Origin: Bacteroidales bacterium UBA5235
Lineage (GTDB): Bacteria; Bacteroidota; Bacteroidia; Bacteroidales; VadinHA17
NCBI GenBank assembly: GCA_002409145.1
Contig: DHUL01000015.1
Span: 8,178 to 27,932 of the forward strand
DNA: 19,755 nucleotides
Reading direction: 5' to 3'
The notes beneath the pieces were generated by a model. The model saw nothing but the letters and a program-made list of their open reading frames with translations. It did no database searches and was not told the origin of the DNA. Below, piece by piece: positions 1-7,156 of this stretch (position 1 is the first letter of the stretch; every line of letters starts with the position of its first letter). The translations under genes were made by a program, and so were the position numbers.

Positions 1-6
1 CTGTAT

Positions 7-37
7 CAAAGTTAAATCATGGAAAGCAGAAATCAAA
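7..37 (-). promoter_or_regulatory. Bacteroidota-type promoter reading out of the left edge
   Basis: On the minus strand TTTG (34-37) is followed after 19 nt by TAACTTTG (7-14). This is a perfect match to the Bacteroidetes primary sigma consensus TTTG-N19-21-TAnnTTTG. It lies just past the 3' end of the methyltransferase gene and points left, so it probably drives a gene beyond the window. The consensus is established knowledge; promoter activity here is inferred. Confidence 0.6.
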
Positions 38-93
38 GCGTTTAATCAGGGATTGCCTCTGCACCCCTTCACGGTGCTGAATTTATCATTTCA

Positions 94-864
94 TCATGCA
101 ATAGTGGTCAGCAACCATGTGCCGGTGGTGATCACCGTTTCAAGGATCATGTTTTCGTGAGCCTGGTTCTCCACATAGCTTTGAAACATATCTGCATGTT
201 CCGGGTACCGGGCTGTCAGTTCATAGGCTCTCTGCTTTATTGAATCGAAAATTGCCTCATCCGTTTCTGTCAGCCTGTCGCGCCCGAAGATCTGCCCGTG
301 TACCACGGTGAAGCCTGCGGCATCAATCTGCCTGAAGAACTCATTTTTTCTGAGTGCCCTGTCATAGTCTGTTTCCAGGTCATCATCAATATAACCGTCG
401 TCGAGCAGAACATAACCGGGAACATTCAGTGTACTTTTTACCCTGTCAAGGGTGACCTCAAGGTTGCCGAAAACCGGTCCGATTGCTCCCAGGATTGCCA
501 CGTCAAAGCCATTCAATTCCCTGATCAGTCTCCTGATATCACCAACCTCGAAGGAGCACCTGTCGCTTACTTTGCACTGGCGGGCCCATTCTCCGGCTTC
601 ATGAATAAATTCAGGGACAGCATCGATTCCCCTGACGAGATGCTGCCTTTCCATGGCAATTCTCACTGAGACAGCGCCCTTGCCGCATCCGAGATCCAGT
701 ACACGGAGGTTGTCTTTCCTGATATGATCGCTTATCAGCCGTACCATCATCTCAGGGTCAGATCCGATCTCCCTGAGATCCTGAAGCAGGTACGGGAAGA
801 ATTTCATTAAGGCGGTGTCGGTCCCGTCAAGCGAACCTGTTATACTCTCTTCCAGTGATTTCAT
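94..864 (-). CDS. Class I SAM-dependent methyltransferase
   Basis: The protein has 256 residues and is cytoplasmic, with no signal peptide. SAM-binding motif I is clear at residues 55-64 (VLDLGCGKGA), followed by an acidic residue ending strand 2 (RGID, about 74-77) and a motif II-like region near FDVAILG. It should transfer a methyl group from S-adenosylmethionine. The substrate cannot be told, because the region after the Rossmann core matches no subfamily I know. It lies 21 nt after the serine hydrolase gene on the same strand, so the two may be co-transcribed. A second, different methyltransferase lies at 13994-14767; the two share only the SAM core. Fold assignment is firm, function open. 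Confidence 0.85.
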   Translation of the reverse strand: MKSLEESITGSLDGTDTALMKFFPYLLQDLREIGSDPEMMVRLISDHIRKDNLRVLDLGCGKGAVSVRIAMERQHLVRGIDAVPEFIHEAGEWARQCKVSDRCSFEVGDIRRLIRELNGFDVAILGAIGPVFGNLEVTLDRVKSTLNVPGYVLLDDGYIDDDLETDYDRALRKNEFFRQIDAAGFTVVHGQIFGRDRLTETDEAIFDSIKQRAYELTARYPEHADMFQSYVENQAHENMILETVITTGTWLLTTIA

Positions 865-885
865 AGCATAATGATGACACAGAAC

Positions 886-2361
886 TTAATTTATCTTCCT
901 TATCAGCGTACTGCCGTCGGTGAAGCCTGTCACCCTGTTTTTCGCGTCAAGCAGAAACTTCATGTCGCCCTGTGACTCCCTGACAAAGAAATCGGTATCT
1001 GTGGTGAAGTAAACCTTCACCCAGATGCCGGGATAAGGGCTTATGAGAAGTTTGTTCCCTTCCCTCTTTATGGTAAAGGTTGATCTCTCCACACTGTAGG
1101 TGCCGGCATACCTGTCGAGGATCTCCTCATCTATATCCACCACGGTTTTCAGGACAGGCTTGTAATAGTCCCTCCAGCCGTATACGGTGGCAACGCTGTT
1201 GGCCACCTCTGAACAGAGTGAGCCGTTGTCCGAGTTGGTCATGATAACCATTCCGTTGCCGGTGATGAGGTCTCCGGCATAGTAACAGGTGAAGCCTTCA
1301 TTGCCTCCGCTATGAGAGAAATAGGAGCTTGAATCACCTTCAGATGTAAATACTCCCAGGCCGGCACCATCCATGACCGGCTTTAGTCTCAGCTTTGTGA
1401 ACCCGGGTGTAAGGACCTTTTTCGATTTTCCGTTGTAAGAGAGGGCAGTCTCAATTATATACCTGCACAGGTCAGAGGGGTTTGTCCACAGTCCGGCTGC
1501 TGCCTGTTCAGGGTAGACATGGTATTTACCTTTTACCGGAGCGCCGTCTGCCTTGTAACCGGTTGCCAGAAGGCTGGTGTCTATACCGACAGGCGGCTGT
1601 TTGTATGAACCGGATTTCATACCCATTGGATCAAGTACATTCTTCTGCATGTATTCATCATAGGGCAGGCCTGTGACATCGGTCACAATCAACTGGGTTA
1701 TTGTAGTGCCTCCGCCTGAGTAAACCACGCTGGAATCAGGTTTTATAAAGGAACGGACTGCCTCGGTGTTCGCAGGCTTCTGTCCGTCGAGTATCTGCTG
1801 AACCGACGGGATGGTGTCGCCACGGCTATAGCCGGGGAATCCGTGGATCGTCAGTCCGGCTGAATGACTGAGGAGGGCGGAAAGGGTTATGGGCCTGCCA
1901 CCGGAGACACTGTCATAGGGGAATTTCCACGATTTGAGGTACTGATTGATATCAGTGTGCAGGTCCAGTTTCCCGTCCTGCACCAGTTTCATCACACCTA
2001 CGCCGTTGATCGACTTGCTTATGGATGCTGCCTGGAACAGGGTTTTCTCCGTCACCGGGCGCTTTTCGGCAACATCGGCCCAACCGTAGCCTTTTGCCCA
2101 GTCGATCTTATTGTTCTGCACCACAGCGATGCTGACACCCGTTATATTGTGGCGTTTCATCCTCTCTTCCAGGCTCCAGGCTGTATCATACTGGGTTTTC
2201 ACCCAGTCACCAAGGTTGTTTTCGACCTGTCTGATTCTCTCAAGCGTTTCGGGAGAATACTCTTTAAGTGCTGTGGACCGGCATCCTGTGATTAACAGTC
2301 CCAGAGGCAGAACCAAAGACAGGATCTGTGCCGGCTGCAGGCGGAGGAGCTTATGTTTCAT
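886..2361 (-). CDS. Serine hydrolase lipoprotein of the beta-lactamase / PBP family (PF00144)
   Basis: The 491-residue protein starts with a lipoprotein signal peptide whose lipobox ends LITGC (Cys27), so it is probably anchored in the envelope. The class C beta-lactamase / DD-peptidase fold carries S113-I-S-K116 as the SxxK nucleophile motif, Y214-S-G as the YxN-like element (Asn replaced by Gly) and H350-S-G-G as the HxG/KTG-like motif. After about residue 405 a separate C-terminal beta domain resembles those on esterase-like members. Known relatives are esterases, D-aminopeptidases or peptidoglycan-related peptidases; antibiotic resistance is not implied. The gene follows the exported HExxH protein gene after 62 nt. 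Family assignment is firm, substrate unknown. Confidence 0.9.
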   Translation of the reverse strand: MKHKLLRLQPAQILSLVLPLGLLITGCRSTALKEYSPETLERIRQVENNLGDWVKTQYDTAWSLEERMKRHNITGVSIAVVQNNKIDWAKGYGWADVAEKRPVTEKTLFQAASISKSINGVGVMKLVQDGKLDLHTDINQYLKSWKFPYDSVSGGRPITLSALLSHSAGLTIHGFPGYSRGDTIPSVQQILDGQKPANTEAVRSFIKPDSSVVYSGGGTTITQLIVTDVTGLPYDEYMQKNVLDPMGMKSGSYKQPPVGIDTSLLATGYKADGAPVKGKYHVYPEQAAAGLWTNPSDLCRYIIETALSYNGKSKKVLTPGFTKLRLKPVMDGAGLGVFTSEGDSSSYFSHSGGNEGFTCYYAGDLITGNGMVIMTNSDNGSLCSEVANSVATVYGWRDYYKPVLKTVVDIDEEILDRYAGTYSVERSTFTIKREGNKLLISPYPGIWVKVYFTTDTDFFVRESQGDMKFLLDAKNRVTGFTDGSTLIRKIN

Positions 2362-2423
2362 AGGGTAAAGTATTACATGGTTTCTTTCGTGTAGTCTCTA
2401 TAAAGGTTATATATCATTGCCTG

Positions 2424-3716
2424 TCAGTAATTTTCCTGCTTAAGCCTGTAATTCATGCCCTCGGGAACAAGCTTCCAGCTCCCGGCCAGTTCAATCTCCC
2501 ATCCGTCACCAGTAATTATACGGTCATTCTGTTTAATGGATTTTCCGGAGACGATGGCTTTTTTCCAGTCAAACAGGCAGCCACCCTCATTTACCTGAAG
2601 TATCCCCCAGTCGGCTATGATACGTATGGTGGGGTAGACCGTTCCAAGTGTATCAAGCGGTATCAGCGTCCTGGGATCAAAGACAACATTCGGTTTGGGG
2701 ATGTCAAGGATCAAAACTGTGTCCCTGGTAAACCTGTTCCTGTAGACTGTGAGTACCTCCTGTCTATTTTCCTCACGTTCGGATTCAACCCGGAAGATAT
2801 CATCATAATTGTACAGGTTCCTTGATTTTTTATATGCCTTGGCAAGATCCTCCGGAATAGTGATATTGTAACTATGCTGCACCCTGACCCCCAGGTCGTC
2901 TGAGGTGGTGATGCCGGCCCTCCAGTCCTGGTTTGTCCGGTCTAGGATTAATCCGTACAGGGGGCCGGAGTAATAGGCGAATGATCTTACATAGGTTTGG
3001 TTATTCCGGATTCTTTTCCCGGAACTCAGGATATTGTTTCTGAAATCCCCGTCGCTGCCTGAACAAAGCCTGTGACCCGTATAATCAGCGAGTCCTTCCA
3101 GTATTTCCAGTTCATTCTCCGCCTGGGTTTTGCCGGGATAGAGGGCTCTCCGGTAATTCCTGAATACAAGAGCGTCTTCCAGGTATTCTTTCTTCCTTCC
3201 CCGGTCATCCGTCAACGCTTTTTCAAGAGCTGTCCATTCAAGCTTGAGGAGGATACGTGCGTCCATGTTATCGAGGTGGCTATTGTCAGGGTTCCCGAAA
3301 CTGATATTCATCCTTTTCTGAAGGCTATGGAAGAGTTCATGGATACATAACTGGTTCCTGCTGTATTCATTTTCCGGCAGGGGATACATAACCATCATCC
3401 AGAGCCTGCCTCCGAAGTCCGTGGTGCTATTGGCAATGCCTTTGTCTTTCGGATAGTAGCCTGTGTAGACTTCACCTGTCTTCCGGAGCAGGCCTTCGTT
3501 ATCAGGCTGGTTTGCAACAATAAAACGGCTTTCTTTATCAATAATCAGTATCGGCGCCCATAGATTCGCACCCCAGAGATTACCATTGTCACGGTCACAG
3601 ATCTCTCTAAAATCATTAAAATACCCTTTGATCTTATCCGTATCAACCGGATAATCCTGGGCCAAAATAAACAGTGGTGATACCAGGAATAAAAAAGCAG
3701 ACAGCAACTTTTTCAT
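2424..3716 (-). CDS. Exported putative zinc metallopeptidase (HExxH ... EGLADY)
   Basis: The start at 3716 is chosen because it begins a clean signal peptide, MKKLLSAFLFLVSPLFILAQ, giving about 430 residues; an in-frame ATG at 3788 would add 24 residues ahead of it. The protein has a HELFH motif at about residues 126-130 in the chosen numbering and a downstream EGLADY at about 207. That spacing and motif are those of gluzincin-type zinc peptidases, with two His and the later Glu as ligands. Between them is a conserved-looking HLD...LKLEWTALEKAL helix. The last 100 residues look like a beta-rich accessory domain. I do not recognise a named family. Periplasmic or surface proteolysis is inferred from the motif and the signal peptide only. 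Confidence 0.75.
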   Translation of the reverse strand: MKKLLSAFLFLVSPLFILAQDYPVDTDKIKGYFNDFREICDRDNGNLWGANLWAPILIIDKESRFIVANQPDNEGLLRKTGEVYTGYYPKDKGIANSTTDFGGRLWMMVMYPLPENEYSRNQLCIHELFHSLQKRMNISFGNPDNSHLDNMDARILLKLEWTALEKALTDDRGRKKEYLEDALVFRNYRRALYPGKTQAENELEILEGLADYTGHRLCSGSDGDFRNNILSSGKRIRNNQTYVRSFAYYSGPLYGLILDRTNQDWRAGITTSDDLGVRVQHSYNITIPEDLAKAYKKSRNLYNYDDIFRVESEREENRQEVLTVYRNRFTRDTVLILDIPKPNVVFDPRTLIPLDTLGTVYPTIRIIADWGILQVNEGGCLFDWKKAIVSGKSIKQNDRIITGDGWEIELAGSWKLVPEGMNYRLKQENY

Positions 3717-3787
3717 AATCAACATAATAACATGAAAGAATAAATGAGCATCAATATTAATTAATTTCATCCATAACACGAAATCCA

Positions 3788-3979
3788 TTAGTGAGACAGA
3801 TGCGTTGCCCTGGCGTCATGCTCAGCAGCCAGCCGGGGATTCCCGGATGAAGCAATGGAAATTGTGGATGCCGCCCGCCTGACAGCCTCCTTACTCAGAA
3901 GCGACGTCAGCAGATACCTGGCTAACAGGATGGGAATGACAATAGTCATTCCGGTGATGACAGTCGATTCAATTCTCAT
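3788..3979 (-). CDS. Small hydrophobic ORF linking two genes (63 aa), doubtful
   Basis: A 63-codon reading frame starts within the stop of the DUF4180 gene (ATGA overlap). It ends in a TAA that overlaps an in-frame ATG of the next gene (TAATG). The N-terminal half is hydrophobic (about residues 6-27, with TVITGMTIVIPILLARYLL) and could be one membrane segment; the rest is polar and Ala/Arg-rich. I recognise no family. The overlaps on both sides suggest translational coupling, but the composition is unremarkable and this could be non-coding spacer. Presence of the ORF is seen; coding status is uncertain. Confidence 0.3.
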   Translation of the reverse strand: MRIESTVITGMTIVIPILLARYLLTSLLSKEAVRRAASTISIASSGNPRLAAEHDARATHLSH

Positions 3980-4335
3980 TTGTCAAGCCTGTTGAGGGCT
4001 TCATCAGTCGTTCCCACGAAGTTTATAGTTCCGCGGGTATTGCTTTCGCGTATGAAGTCGCGCAATGCCTTGCTCTTCACCTCCGTGAAATCGCCTATGA
4101 TGGCCAGCCTCATCCTGTAGTTGGAGAACTTCTGCAGGATCTCACCCGCAATGCCTGTCTTCAGGTCAAAGAAATCACCGGTAAGTGTTGCGACATGGAT
4201 TATCAGCCCGGTGCTGCCGTTATAGCCGGCATCGGCGAGGATGTCAAGCAGGTCCTCAGTTGTGCCAATGGTTTCTGAACCTGGCAGGATCTCGGCAATG
4301 GAGATGCCTTTTGCTGTCTTGTGATACTTAATCAT
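3976..4335 (-). CDS. DUF4180 domain protein
   Basis: About 119 residues, which is the normal length for DUF4180. The start at 4335 (MIKYHKTAKGISIAEI) is preferred over the upstream ATG at 4467, because family members begin at this point and the longer version would overlap the acyltransferase reading frame. The hallmark core is present: FFDLKTGIAGEILQKFSNYR followed by LAIIGDF, then SKALRDFIRESNTRG. The protein is cytoplasmic with no signal or membrane segment. The family has an alpha/beta STAS/SpoIIAA-like look and no known biochemical role. It is often found as a stand-alone gene. Family call firm, function unknown. Confidence 0.9.
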   Translation of the reverse strand: MIKYHKTAKGISIAEILPGSETIGTTEDLLDILADAGYNGSTGLIIHVATLTGDFFDLKTGIAGEILQKFSNYRMRLAIIGDFTEVKSKALRDFIRESNTRGTINFVGTTDEALNRLDK

Positions 4336-4427
4336 TTCTGTACAGGTTACAGGGGTTAACTGTATTGCATCACGCAATATAATTGTTTTTTGAATTCGCC
4401 CGTGAAGGAAACGGGTTTTGTCCTGGC

Positions 4428-5237
4428 TTACCTGCGTGCGGAAGGCAGCAGTTTTCCAGTCAGCCACTTCCTCACCGGCACGTCATATAACCGGAAGCAG
4501 CCGTAAGCTGTCACAACTACGGTTACCAGCACCAGCAGCACCAGGGGCAGTGATTCAACCATTGTGGCATTATTCTTATCCACCCATGCCATGAACATGT
4601 ATATCATCGGATAATGGATAATATAAACAGGATATGAAATATCTCCCAGAAACCTGCAAATCACTGAACCGAATCCGGTTCTGATGCTTCCGCTTGCGCC
4701 CATGTATACTATCAGGGGAAATATCACTATTACCACAGCAGAGATATACAGCCCGTTTATCCAGTTGTTTCCGGTGCCGCCAAGGCGAGGTACAGCGAGC
4801 ACGGTAACAAGAAGGATGCTGCACAGGAGGAATGCATTCCTGATCCTGCCAGGCTTCACCAGGCGGGAAAGAAGCAGTCCCGCGAAGAAAGGATAGAGCA
4901 GACGGGTGAACCCGATGCGCAACTGCAGTGGCTCCAGGGACCATCCGCCGATTATGTTTCCTCTTGTCACGGAGAGGTGTATGAGGGCGGTTCCGGCAAT
5001 GATCATAGGATGCAACCTTATCAGACGTCTCTTGAAGAAACTACCAGTGGTCATTTTATTCCAGCGGTCGTCATAGGCATAACCGATGACAAACCCGGAG
5101 AGGACGAAGAAAAAATCAACTGCGAGATACCCGTGGTTAATTATCTGAACGTGATTATTCCCGTTTGTGAAGGTTTCCAGGAGGTGGAACAGAACAACCG
5201 TCAGGGCGGCAAAAATAGTGAAAAATGTCCTCCGGAT
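4428..5237 (-). pseudogene. Acyltransferase 3 family gene, apparently decayed (no usable start, internal deletions)
   Basis: The frame encodes a multi-pass acyltransferase 3 (OafA/YrhL-like, PF01757) membrane protein. Seen clearly are AALTVVLFHLLE with the catalytic His, NHGYLAVDFFFVLSGFVIGY, FFKRRLIRLHPM, IGGWSLEPLQLRIGFTRLLY and FLGDISYPVYIIHYP. No ATG, GTG or TTG lies in frame between the DUF4943 stop (5251) and this core. The codon where an N-terminus IRRTFFTI would begin is ATC at 5235-5237. The LDxLRG motif that normally precedes AAL is missing. RLHPMIIAGT joins directly to ALIHLSVTRG where relatives, as I recall them, have a further block of several tens of residues. About 269 residues remain against roughly 370-390 expected. 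The frame stays open, so decay is recent or the protein is made from an unusual start. Confidence 0.7.
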
Positions 5238-5250
5238 CCCTGATACAAAG

Positions 5251-5790
5251 CTATCTCCAGGAGTAAACGGTTCCTGTAAGCGGCAGTCGTGCCGGTTCAG
5301 CCTGTTGGCCCTGTTCGTTCCACCATTCCTGGTAGATCTTCCTGACAACCATGATCTCAGCGGCTTCGAGGCGCTGATCACCGGAGGAGTCTGTTCTCCG
5401 GAGAACCGGGTTGAGAGAGGCGAAATCCCTTCCTTCGATGACTGCCTCAGCACACCACAGCAGGTATTCACCCAGCATGATGCATTCTTCACCGTTCACT
5501 ATACGGAAGGGATACATTGATGACATCGGGTTTACGGGGAAATGGTCGCAGGGGGTTATTAATTCGGTATCTTCCGAAAGTGAGATCAGCTCCGGAACAT
5601 CCTTCTTTGAGAAGGCAGGCATAATGGCCCAAAGCCTTTCCCCCTCTTCAGTCCATTCGTAACATTGGTAGGTCCCGTTTTTAAGCTGCATGACAAACTC
5701 CTCAACATCCGGATTATTCAGGTTGAAGCTGCCTCTTTCGCATCCGAGGCACATTGCTGAAAAAAGGCAAAGGGTCAGGAGCGTTTTCAT
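5251..5790 (-). CDS. DUF4943 family lipoprotein
   Basis: The start at 5790 gives MKTLLTLCLFSAMCLGC, a lipoprotein-type signal, so the extra 20 residues from an upstream ATG at 5850 are not used. The 179-residue product carries the DUF4943 pattern: NLNNPDVEEFVMQLKNGTY near the mature N-terminus, then IMPAFSKKDVPELI, HFPVNPMSSMYP, LGEYLLWCAEAVIEG, LNPVLRR and VRKIYQEWW. This family is typical of Bacteroidetes and has no established function. The C-terminus LTGTVYSWR also fits relatives. The gene sits 31 nt after the small gene at 5822-6262. The 3' end is intact, which argues that the following acyltransferase fragment does not start inside it. Confidence 0.85.
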   Translation of the reverse strand: MKTLLTLCLFSAMCLGCERGSFNLNNPDVEEFVMQLKNGTYQCYEWTEEGERLWAIMPAFSKKDVPELISLSEDTELITPCDHFPVNPMSSMYPFRIVNGEECIMLGEYLLWCAEAVIEGRDFASLNPVLRRTDSSGDQRLEAAEIMVVRKIYQEWWNEQGQQAEPARLPLTGTVYSWR

Positions 5791-5821
5791 ATTCTGGACA
5801 TAAAATTTAAAGGCATGAAGT

Positions 5822-6262
5822 TTAATAAGTTTCATCAAAACGCATGCCATCTGGAAGCAGTTCCCTGATCCGGGTTATCTGCGCTTCACGCGCGAAGGAG
5901 TAAGTTCTGTCACGGCGGTTACAGATCTCATACAGATGCAGTGCCTTCTGCAGCAGCAGACGGGCATCAGCGGCTGTGACCGTGAAACCTATGTCGGCCA
6001 TTGTTGCCGCCAGGAGTTCAATGTTCTCTACATTGAATCCTTTCATCCCGGCAAGGTATTCATCGGTGGCTGCGGCATCCAGACTTAGAAGATCATCGAG
6101 GTCAATAAATACTTCGCTCAGCATCATCTCCTTCAGCGCTTCAGCCTGGTTCTCCACAGATATCGCAGGTTCATCCGTACCGCCAAAGAGTTTCTGGCGG
6201 ATAGCCATGATTATGGCTCCTATCTTTTCAATCTCGCGAAGGATATAGTCTCTTTGCTCCAT
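5822..6262 (-). CDS. Conserved hypothetical cytoplasmic protein, helical (146 aa)
   Basis: A 146-residue soluble protein without signal peptide or membrane segment. It begins MEQRDYILREIEKIGAIIMA and is predicted almost wholly alpha-helical. The C-terminal third (ALHLYEICNRRDRTYSFARE) resembles a helical-repeat or TPR-like hairpin. The N-terminal pattern (xxDYIxREIEKIGxII..I..K) is one I associate with unnamed Bacteroidetes hypothetical proteins, but I cannot give a function. It precedes the DUF4943 lipoprotein gene by 31 nt and may be co-transcribed with it. A stem-loop lies directly ahead of its start codon (6268-6293). Confidence 0.8.
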   Translation of the reverse strand: MEQRDYILREIEKIGAIIMAIRQKLFGGTDEPAISVENQAEALKEMMLSEVFIDLDDLLSLDAAATDEYLAGMKGFNVENIELLAATMADIGFTVTAADARLLLQKALHLYEICNRRDRTYSFAREAQITRIRELLPDGMRFDETY

Positions 6263-6267
6263 AAAGT

Positions 6268-6293
6268 ACCGGCTATAGGACGATATTGCCGGT
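6268..6293 (-). promoter_or_regulatory. Stem-loop immediately upstream of the 146-aa gene
   Basis: ACCGGC (68-73 of this block) pairs with GCCGGT (6288-6293). After one T-T mismatch a further 3 bp (ATA/TAT) form, leaving a loop of about 6 nt. On the minus strand the 3' foot is 5 nt from the ATG at 6262, and no U-tract follows, so it is not a typical terminator. Bacteroidetes starts usually lie in unstructured A/T-rich sequence, so this hairpin could affect initiation. The stem is seen; any role is inferred. Confidence 0.3.
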
Positions 6294-6338
6294 CATCCCG
6301 CCAGGCACATGTAAAATAAAACAAAAAGATTTAATTTG

Positions 6339-6971
6339 TTATTCAGGCTGGCCGGTAACCGGTGCAGCAGCTGGCGTGCCCTTTCTCAACAGCCCGAAAA
6401 TGTGACCTATGCCTACTACAAAGAATGCTCCGCCTTTATGGATTTCCAGCATGGGTGATATTGACAATCCATAATACCTGCTGAAGGGGAATTCAAATTT
6501 CGGGTTTAAAACAAAGCTTAAGGAATTGTCATTTTCGTAATCCCATGTATAGTTTTCAGACAGGAAACCATCATTTTTCTGCCAGTTTACAGGCACTTTT
6601 GTCATTGCATATCCCATTCCGAGTGACAGGTTCAGCCTGGCAGTTCCCGACTCGCTGAGTTTCAGGATATATCCGAAGGTAAGGTGAACACTATGGAAAT
6701 TGTCACGGGGGGTGTTGGCTCCCAACGTCAGGATCCCAACTACTCCAGGTGAGTAGTCTGACGGGATTGTTCTTGCAATCCTTGTATTTGCACTTAACCC
6801 TATCCTGAAGGCTAACCTGGCGTCATAAACATAATTGAGGCTGATATCCACACCGGTATAGCCGCCCATGTTAAACTCATTGCCGAAATAAATCGCATTC
6901 TTTTCCTCAAACTGCGCGCTGACAGCAGCGGTACCACTGACAAGGAGCAAGATTATTAATGCACGCCTCAT
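6339..6971 (-). CDS. Outer-membrane beta-barrel-like exported protein (210 aa)
   Basis: A signal peptide (MRRALIILLLVSGTAAVSAQ) with -AQ cleavage precedes about 190 residues of alternating aromatic and glycine-rich strands, such as FNMGGYTGVDISLNYVY, HSVHLTFGYIL, LNLSLGMGYAM and YGLSISPMLEIH. This suits an 8- to 10-strand outer-membrane barrel. The C-terminus departs from the usual terminal aromatic residue: the last strand (GAFFVVGIGHIFGLL) is followed by a 15-residue Ala/Pro-rich tail. I recognise no named family. A promoter-like element lies at 7060-7092, and a short ORF (6968-7057) overlaps the start codon by ATGA. Confidence 0.75.
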   Translation of the reverse strand: MRRALIILLLVSGTAAVSAQFEEKNAIYFGNEFNMGGYTGVDISLNYVYDARLAFRIGLSANTRIARTIPSDYSPGVVGILTLGANTPRDNFHSVHLTFGYILKLSESGTARLNLSLGMGYAMTKVPVNWQKNDGFLSENYTWDYENDNSLSFVLNPKFEFPFSRYYGLSISPMLEIHKGGAFFVVGIGHIFGLLRKGTPAAAPVTGQPE

Positions 6972-7057
6972 TTACCAGCCTCGATTGGTTTCCATGCAAT
7001 CAGGATGCGGGGATTCAGTAATTCCCTCTGTTTTTCCCGCAAATCACCTATATCCAT
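6968..7057 (-). CDS. Possible 29-aa leader ORF overlapping the barrel gene
   Basis: ATG at 7057 opens 29 codons, beginning MDIGDLREKQRELLNP and ending WKPIEAGK. Its TGA overlaps the ATG of the barrel gene as ATGA, so the two could be translationally coupled. The peptide is charged and looks more protein-like than random. Its ATG lies only 2 nt after the -7 element at 7060-7067. A transcript from that promoter would then start at or inside the ATG, so a later start (TTG at codon 6) or a different promoter would be needed. Too short to match to a family. Confidence 0.3.
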   Translation of the reverse strand: MDIGDLREKQRELLNPRILIAWKPIEAGK

Positions 7058-7059
7058 AT

Positions 7060-7092
7060 CAAATTTACACCCTGGCGAGGGGCAAAGTCAAA
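7060..7092 (-). promoter_or_regulatory. Bacteroidota-type promoter for the barrel gene
   Basis: On the minus strand TTTG (7089-7092), 21 nt and TAAATTTG (7060-7067) match the phylum consensus exactly. A second TTTG at 7083-7086 is too close at 15 nt. Transcription would begin near 7053-7056, giving an untranslated leader of about 80 nt before the barrel start at 6971. Seen motif; activity inferred. Confidence 0.6.
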
Positions 7093-7156
7093 TAAAAGCC
7101 GATAAATCTTTTCTCCTGTGATTACAGGGGTACAAACCCCGGCAGGTTCATCACTG

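Noticed and set aside
61..77. Stem GCACC/GGTGC as terminator of the left methyltransferase gene
   Set aside because: Only 5 bp with a 7-nt loop and no T-tract on the minus strand.
298..669. 123-aa plus-strand open frame inside the methyltransferase gene
   Set aside because: Antisense shadow of a gene with clear motifs; it has no signal, domain or upstream promoter.
1864..2295. 143-aa plus-strand open frame inside the serine hydrolase gene
   Set aside because: Antisense shadow; the minus-strand frame holds all catalytic motifs.
886..2361. Antibiotic-resistance beta-lactamase
   Set aside because: The PF00144 family is broad. The YSG in place of YxN and the C-terminal domain point to an esterase or peptidase-like member; nothing shows resistance.
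4336..4467. 44-residue extension of the DUF4180 protein
   Set aside because: DUF4180 proteins start near MIKYHK; the extension overlaps the acyltransferase end and shows no conserved pattern.
5246..5253. TAGCTTTG as -7 element for the acyltransferase gene
   Set aside because: It overlaps the DUF4943 stop and has no TTTG at 19-21 nt upstream.
5238..5492. N-terminal 85-residue extension of the acyltransferase frame up to an ATG at 5492
   Set aside because: It lies wholly inside the intact DUF4943 gene in another frame and has a random composition. It is an open shadow, not a real N-terminus.
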